Positions 12,974 through 16,455 of a stretch of 16,455 nt of DNA are shown here, piece by piece (within the stretch, counting starts at the first letter, position 1; each line of letters begins with the position of its first letter). The DNA is taken from positions 1-16,455 of the forward strand of contig CANJSR010000048.1 of NCBI GenBank assembly GCA_947476855.1, read 5' to 3'. Origin of the DNA: Acetobacteraceae bacterium. GTDB lineage: Bacteria; Pseudomonadota; Alphaproteobacteria; Acetobacterales; Acetobacteraceae. The notes beneath the pieces are model-generated. The model worked only from the letters and a program-made list of their open reading frames with translations, did no database searches and was not told where the DNA came from. A program made the position numbers and the translations under genes.

Positions 12974-13756
12974 TCAGTTCTTGTAGTCGGGTTCCTTGCG
13001 GTCGAGCATCCGCTTCAGGGCGTCGAAGTGCCACTCGGAATTCTTGCGGCCGCCGTAGGTGGGGGCGGTGCGGCGGTAGGTGTCGTAGGTGTGGTCGACG
13101 ACATCCTGCGGCAGCTTCTTCAGCGGCCGGCCGGTCCACATGGCATAGAGCTGCACCTGGGCGACCCGCTCCACGTAATATAGGCGGTCATACGCCTCGG
13201 CGACAGACTCACCGACCGTGGCGACGCCGTGGTTGGCCATCATCAGGACGGTCTTGTCGCCCATGACGCCGGCCAGACGCTCACCCTCGGCGGGGTCGAA
13301 GGCGGGGCCCGTGTAGGTTTCGTCATAGGCGGTGTGCATCATGGTGCCGAGTTCGGTCTGGCCGATCGGCAGGATGCTCTGGTCTTCCAGGCGGGCCAAC
13401 GCGCTGGCATGCGGCATATGCGTGTGGAACACTGCGGCAGCGGTCGAGACCAGGCGATGGATCGGGGCGTGGATGCAGTAGCAGGACTGCTCGACCAGGC
13501 CTTCGCCGGCCTTCACTTCGCCGTCATAGCCGACTTCCATGAAGCAGCTTGCGTTCACCTCGGACCAGTGCAGGCCGAAGGGGATCTGGTAGTAGCGGTC
13601 GGTGGTGCCGGGCACGCGCAGGGTGAAGTGGTTGAAGATGCCTTCGTGGAAGCCATGCATCACAGCCATCCGATGCGCGGCGGCGAGATCGACGCGCGCC
13701 TTCCAACGGAGATCGTCCAGTGCGAGGTCCTTGGCGTCGAGGGATTCAAGCGGCAT
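12974..13756 (-). CDS. Class II aldolase/adducin-family protein
   Basis: This is a 260-residue protein whose ATG at 13756 is preceded by AGGAG at 6-bp spacing. Zinc ligands of the family are visible: His111 and His113 (FHTHMPHAS) and His176 (MANHGVATVG). ARVDLAAAHRMAVMHGFHEGIFNHFTLRVPG (20-50) is the typical N-terminal segment, and CIHAPIHRL (94-102) replaces the segment that holds the catalytic Glu (Glu73) in fuculose-phosphate aldolase, as in the adducin-like branch. In FucA-type relatives zinc-dependent retro-aldol cleavage or decarboxylation of sugar or keto-acid phosphates occurs in the cytoplasm; members of this longer branch are mostly uncharacterised, so the reaction is open. It lies 60 bases downstream of the glycosyltransferase fusion gene, with a 14-base palindrome between them, and may have its own promoter. 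Confidence 0.85.
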   Translation of the reverse strand: MPLESLDAKDLALDDLRWKARVDLAAAHRMAVMHGFHEGIFNHFTLRVPGTTDRYYQIPFGLHWSEVNASCFMEVGYDGEVKAGEGLVEQSCYCIHAPIHRLVSTAAAVFHTHMPHASALARLEDQSILPIGQTELGTMMHTAYDETYTGPAFDPAEGERLAGVMGDKTVLMMANHGVATVGESVAEAYDRLYYVERVAQVQLYAMWTGRPLKKLPQDVVDHTYDTYRRTAPTYGGRKNSEWHFDALKRMLDRKEPDYKN

Positions 13757-13792
13757 GGGGGGCTCCTGCTTTGATTGTTGGCAAGTGGTGAT

Positions 13793-13806
13793 CTTCTGGC
13801 CAGAAG
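13793..13806. promoter_or_regulatory. Perfect 14-base palindrome upstream of the class II aldolase gene
   Basis: CTTCTGGCCAGAAG is self-complementary over all 14 bases and lies 37-50 bases before the aldolase start codon, in the 60-base gap after the glycosyltransferase gene. With no loop it suits a dimeric repressor operator better than a terminator. The function is inference. Confidence 0.35.
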
Positions 13807-13816
13807 GCCTCGCCGG

Positions 13817-15817
13817 TCAATGGCGCTGTGCCTTATCCGGCGGCGTTCCTATGGAAACAAAGGCCTCTCGCACTTCGTTCCAAGTCGCGGGGGTTCCCCC
13901 GATCTCGGACCGAAAGAAATCGTAGAACGCGTCCAGCCAGGCGAGGAACCGCTGAAGGTCCGCCGGTGTCCGCACATAGGGCGTGTTGCCAGGTTCGAGC
14001 GACGGGCTGTGATAGGTCAAGACAAAGACCTTCATGCCGTCCGCCGCCATGTGCCGGACCAGGCGCTTGGCTTCCTCCAGCGCGATGCCTTCCGGGGTCA
14101 GCTTGATCCGCTCCAGCAGGCCAAGCCTGGCCATGACCGACGGCAGGCGGGCGCGCTGGCTGCTGCGGCGGAACAGGCGGGCGCGGAGTGCCGCGGGCAG
14201 CCCCGCCGCCGTTCCGACCATCGCCGCCGAGACCGGCAGCTCCAGCAGGGTGCGGTCGCGGTCGATCCAGAACGGCCGAGCGCTCATGAGTCGATAGTCG
14301 GGACCGCCTTCGTCGGCGAAACTCCAGCATGGAACGACGCTGCTGTCGGCCTGATAGCCGAGACGGCGGAGAATGCTTCCGGTATTTGGCCCGACACCGT
14401 AACGGCCGGCCCGGAACAAGCGCGGCCTGATGCCAAAGGCCCGGTAGATTTCCTCGGTCAGTTGCGTGATCTTGTCGTACTCAAGCTGCAACGGGAGGTT
14501 GCCGGGGTAGCTGTTGTGAAATGACACCGCTTCATCGAACGGCGGCGTGACCCATGGGTGCAACTGGGCACCGACGTCGCACAGGCCCTGTTGCAGCAAC
14601 TCCCGCAACGGACCACGGCCGCTGTCCTGCGACGCGACCGGAAAATCCACCATGTAGATCGGCTTCACGCCATGACGCTCAAAGACGCGGTGGGCGATCT
14701 GTTGCGACCGGATCGAGGTCACGTCGGTGGCATTGCGTGAGAACGGGCTGTGCCAGTCGAAATCCTCCTCGGCGTCCACCGTCGTAATGACAACGGGACG
14801 GCTCGGCCCCGACAGCGGCGGCGGTTCTCGTGACGTGCGGCGGATGATCAGTGCCTCATCGCCGCGTTGCGCCAATTCGACATCACCGTCGCGTGCGCGG
14901 ACGATGCGCGGGGCCGCGAGGTCGCCATCGGCCGGCGCGTCGCCGGCCAGACGGGCAACGACGCGGCGCCGCATCTCGAAGGCCTGCTTGGGGGCGAGGG
15001 CGGTAAGCAGATAGGCCATCGTGCGGGTGGACGGGCGCAGCAGCAGCGAACGGACGAAGTATCGGCGCGCGGCGGGAAGCTCACGCTCGAACACGGACCG
15101 GCGGCCGAAGTCGGCGAGCAATCCGGCCTGCTTTCGCCGGACCACGGACGGGGCCAGATGCAGCAGCGTGCCGATTCGATCAACGTTCCGAAGCTGGGCG
15201 TCGAGGAACCTGGCCGTATGGGACGACAGGCCGATGCCGCGGGTGTAGTGGACCAGCACCTTCTGGCAGGTCACGATCCGCACACCCGCCGCGGCCACCC
15301 GAAGCCAGAGATTGTAGTCCTCGACGCTGATCAGATCACGCGCCTCATCGAAGCCGCCGACCTGCTGGAATACGTCGCTGCGCAGCATCACCGAGGAGTT
15401 GATGATCCAGTTCCGCTCCCACAACAGATCGAAGGTCAACTCATCCGGTACGATCTCATCGCGGTGGTCGGGCAGGCAGTGGATGAGGCCGATATCAGGC
15501 AATTCCGCGACCGCGCACTGGCACGCGAGCTTGTCCGGGTACCAGACATCATCCGCGTCGATGAAGGCGAGCCAGGTGGAGGATGCCTGCTGGGCGCCGA
15601 CATTGCGCGCGCTGGCCGGACCGCCATTCGGCTTCTGAATCAGGCGGACCGGTTCGGCGAAGGAGCGGACGACGGCGGCCGTGTCATCGGTCGATCCGTC
15701 ATCGACAACGATGATCTCGGTCGCGGGCACGGTCTGTGCCAGCACGCTCTCAATCGTGCGGCGCAGGTGCCTGGCCGCGTTATAGGCCGGGATGATGACG
15801 GCGACGGAGTCAGACAT
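13817..15817 (-). CDS. Fusion protein: family 2 glycosyltransferase plus polysaccharide deacetylase domain
   Basis: This is a 666-residue protein. Residues 4-~220 are a GT-A family 2 glycosyltransferase: VAVIIPAYNAARHLRRTIESVLAQT, IIVVDDGSTDDT (35-46), NGGPASARNVG (64-74), the metal/nucleotide-sugar DADD motif (87-90) and the acceptor-side base region SVEDYNLWLR (164-173). After a helical linker (~220-340), residues ~341-650 form a polysaccharide deacetylase/NodB-like domain: VVITTVDAEEDFDW (Asp348 as likely catalytic/metal residue), QLHPWVTPPF (418-427), RLFRAGRYG (466-474) and FVLTYHSPSL (598-607, His603). There is no signal peptide or obvious transmembrane segment, so both domains are predicted cytoplasmic. 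The protein may add a sugar and deacetylate a precursor in surface-polysaccharide assembly. The adjacent UXS-like gene supports that context. The donor and acceptor are unknown. Confidence 0.88.
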   Translation of the reverse strand: MSDSVAVIIPAYNAARHLRRTIESVLAQTVPATEIIVVDDGSTDDTAAVVRSFAEPVRLIQKPNGGPASARNVGAQQASSTWLAFIDADDVWYPDKLACQCAVAELPDIGLIHCLPDHRDEIVPDELTFDLLWERNWIINSSVMLRSDVFQQVGGFDEARDLISVEDYNLWLRVAAAGVRIVTCQKVLVHYTRGIGLSSHTARFLDAQLRNVDRIGTLLHLAPSVVRRKQAGLLADFGRRSVFERELPAARRYFVRSLLLRPSTRTMAYLLTALAPKQAFEMRRRVVARLAGDAPADGDLAAPRIVRARDGDVELAQRGDEALIIRRTSREPPPLSGPSRPVVITTVDAEEDFDWHSPFSRNATDVTSIRSQQIAHRVFERHGVKPIYMVDFPVASQDSGRGPLRELLQQGLCDVGAQLHPWVTPPFDEAVSFHNSYPGNLPLQLEYDKITQLTEEIYRAFGIRPRLFRAGRYGVGPNTGSILRRLGYQADSSVVPCWSFADEGGPDYRLMSARPFWIDRDRTLLELPVSAAMVGTAAGLPAALRARLFRRSSQRARLPSVMARLGLLERIKLTPEGIALEEAKRLVRHMAADGMKVFVLTYHSPSLEPGNTPYVRTPADLQRFLAWLDAFYDFFRSEIGGTPATWNEVREAFVSIGTPPDKAQRH

Positions 15818-15995
15818 GGCCGCCGCTGCGGGCGGACCGGCGGGCCGGGCTTGCGTCGAGGGATGCGTGGTTCGACTTCATGCGGCTGCGACTATCCTGC
15901 CGTGCGCGTCTTCGAGCCGCCCCTGGATCACTGACATCGACGATTGCGCCATCGTGACGGATATCCCGGACGACGACAATGCGCGGGACAAACCA
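15818..15995 (-). other. Gap between the UXS-like gene and the glycosyltransferase fusion gene
   Basis: These 178 bases hold no convincing gene. Open frames across them are shadows without supporting start signals. I could not place clear promoter hexamers or a terminator for the minus-strand UXS-like gene; only a weak inverted repeat (GTCGA at 15855-15859 with TCGAC at 15872-15876) is visible. The gap is long enough for the fusion gene to have its own promoter. Confidence 0.4.
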
Positions 15996-16455
15996 TCAGT
16001 TCGCCACGGCATCCGCGGTCCGTTGCGCCGACTGTTCCAGCACGCCCTGGAAATAGGCCGCGGTCCGGTCCAGGCCAACCGCCAGGTCCACCTTCGGCTC
16101 CCACCCCAGCAACGAACGGGCGAGGGTGATGTCGGGGCAGCGTTGCAACGGGTCATCCTGCGGCAGCGGGCGATGCACGATCCGGGACTTCGAGCCGGTC
16201 TGGCTGATCACCCGTTCGGCGAGTTCGCGGACCGGAATTTCGTGCGGGTTGCCGACATTGACCGGGCCGGTCACCTCGGGGCCGGTGGCCATCAGGCGGA
16301 TCATTCCCTCGATCAGGTCATCGACGTAGCAGAAGGCGCGGGTCTGCATGCCGTCGCCATACAGGGTGATGTCTGCGCCTTGCAGAGCCTGGACGATGAA
16401 GTTGGACACCACGCGGCCGTCATTCGGGTGCATGCGGGGGCCGTAGGTGTTGAAG
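15996..16455 (-). CDS. UDP-glucuronate decarboxylase (UDP-xylose synthase)-like SDR epimerase, C-terminal part
   Basis: The coding frame enters from the right edge, so the start and the NAD-binding N-terminus are outside the window; the ATG at 16433 is internal. The visible ~153 residues begin [26 protein letters not shown], closely matching UXS proteins ([21 protein letters not shown]). [44 protein letters not shown] and [26 protein letters not shown] follow in the order known for the family. UXS converts UDP-glucuronate to UDP-xylose, a donor for surface polysaccharides. dTDP-glucose 4,6-dehydratase-like relatives share much of this, so the exact product is a probable rather than certain call. 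The next gene in its direction is the GT2/deacetylase fusion. Confidence 0.88.
   Translation of the reverse strand, partial: FNTYGPRMHPNDGRVVSNFIVQALQGADITLYGDGMQTRAFCYVDDLIEGMIRLMATGPEVTGPVNVGNPHEIPVRELAERVISQTGSKSRIVHRPLPQDDPLQRCPDITLARSLLGWEPKVDLAVGLDRTAAYFQGVLEQSAQRTADAVAN

Noticed and set aside
14867..15934. 355-codon plus-strand open frame opposite the glycosyltransferase fusion
   Set aside because: It is antisense to the GT2 domain; its Gly/Arg/Asp-rich composition comes from the shadow of GC-biased codons.

Overview
This GC-rich window reads as a chromosomal segment of an alphaproteobacterium, most likely from the Acetobacteraceae/Rhodospirillales side. That placement is inferred from the conserved set of a Tim44-like protein, SecB, DnaQ epsilon-type exonuclease, CoaE and AroE, from the protein sequences themselves, and from strong GC bias at third codon positions. 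I cannot name the species. There is no rRNA, tRNA, CRISPR array, transposase, integrase or phage gene in the window.

Left part (1-4346): the C-terminal part of a formyl-CoA-transferase-like (CaiB/BaiF, family III) CoA transferase runs in from the left edge. A CHAP-domain lipoprotein follows in convergent orientation, then an iron-containing-alcohol-dehydrogenase/maleylacetate-reductase family protein. The last of these is divergent from a TauD-type 2-oxoglutarate/Fe(II) dioxygenase, which converges on a LutA/GlcF-type cysteine-rich protein. These are catabolic, accessory-looking genes, and the substrate cannot be read from sequence.

Core part (4380-9706): a Tim44-like membrane-anchored protein is divergent from a histidine phosphatase followed by secB. 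secB converges on a minus-strand operon that reads diaminopropionate ammonia-lyase (dpaL), aroE, coaE, dnaQ. aroE/coaE and coaE/dnaQ overlap by ATGA, indicating translational coupling. The amino-acid catabolic dpaL sits at the head of this otherwise housekeeping operon, 20 bases ahead of aroE.

Right part (9762-16455): a DenD-like (D-erythronate dehydrogenase) SDR is divergent from dpaL. It is followed by a ClC-family protein with C-terminal CBS domains and altered pore motifs. A 235-base convergent intergenic region then carries a G-quadruplex-type hexamer repeat and three hairpins. After that come a class II aldolase/adducin-type protein, a large GT2-polysaccharide deacetylase fusion, and the C-terminal part of a UDP-glucuronate decarboxylase (UXS-like), all on the minus strand. 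The last two suggest that a surface-polysaccharide locus continues to the right.

I do not see a clear new defence or mobile system. The most unusual items are the two-domain GT2/deacetylase enzyme, the ClC protein lacking the internal proton glutamate, the structured ClC/aldolase intergenic region, and the dpaL/denD divergent pair joined to the aroE operon.
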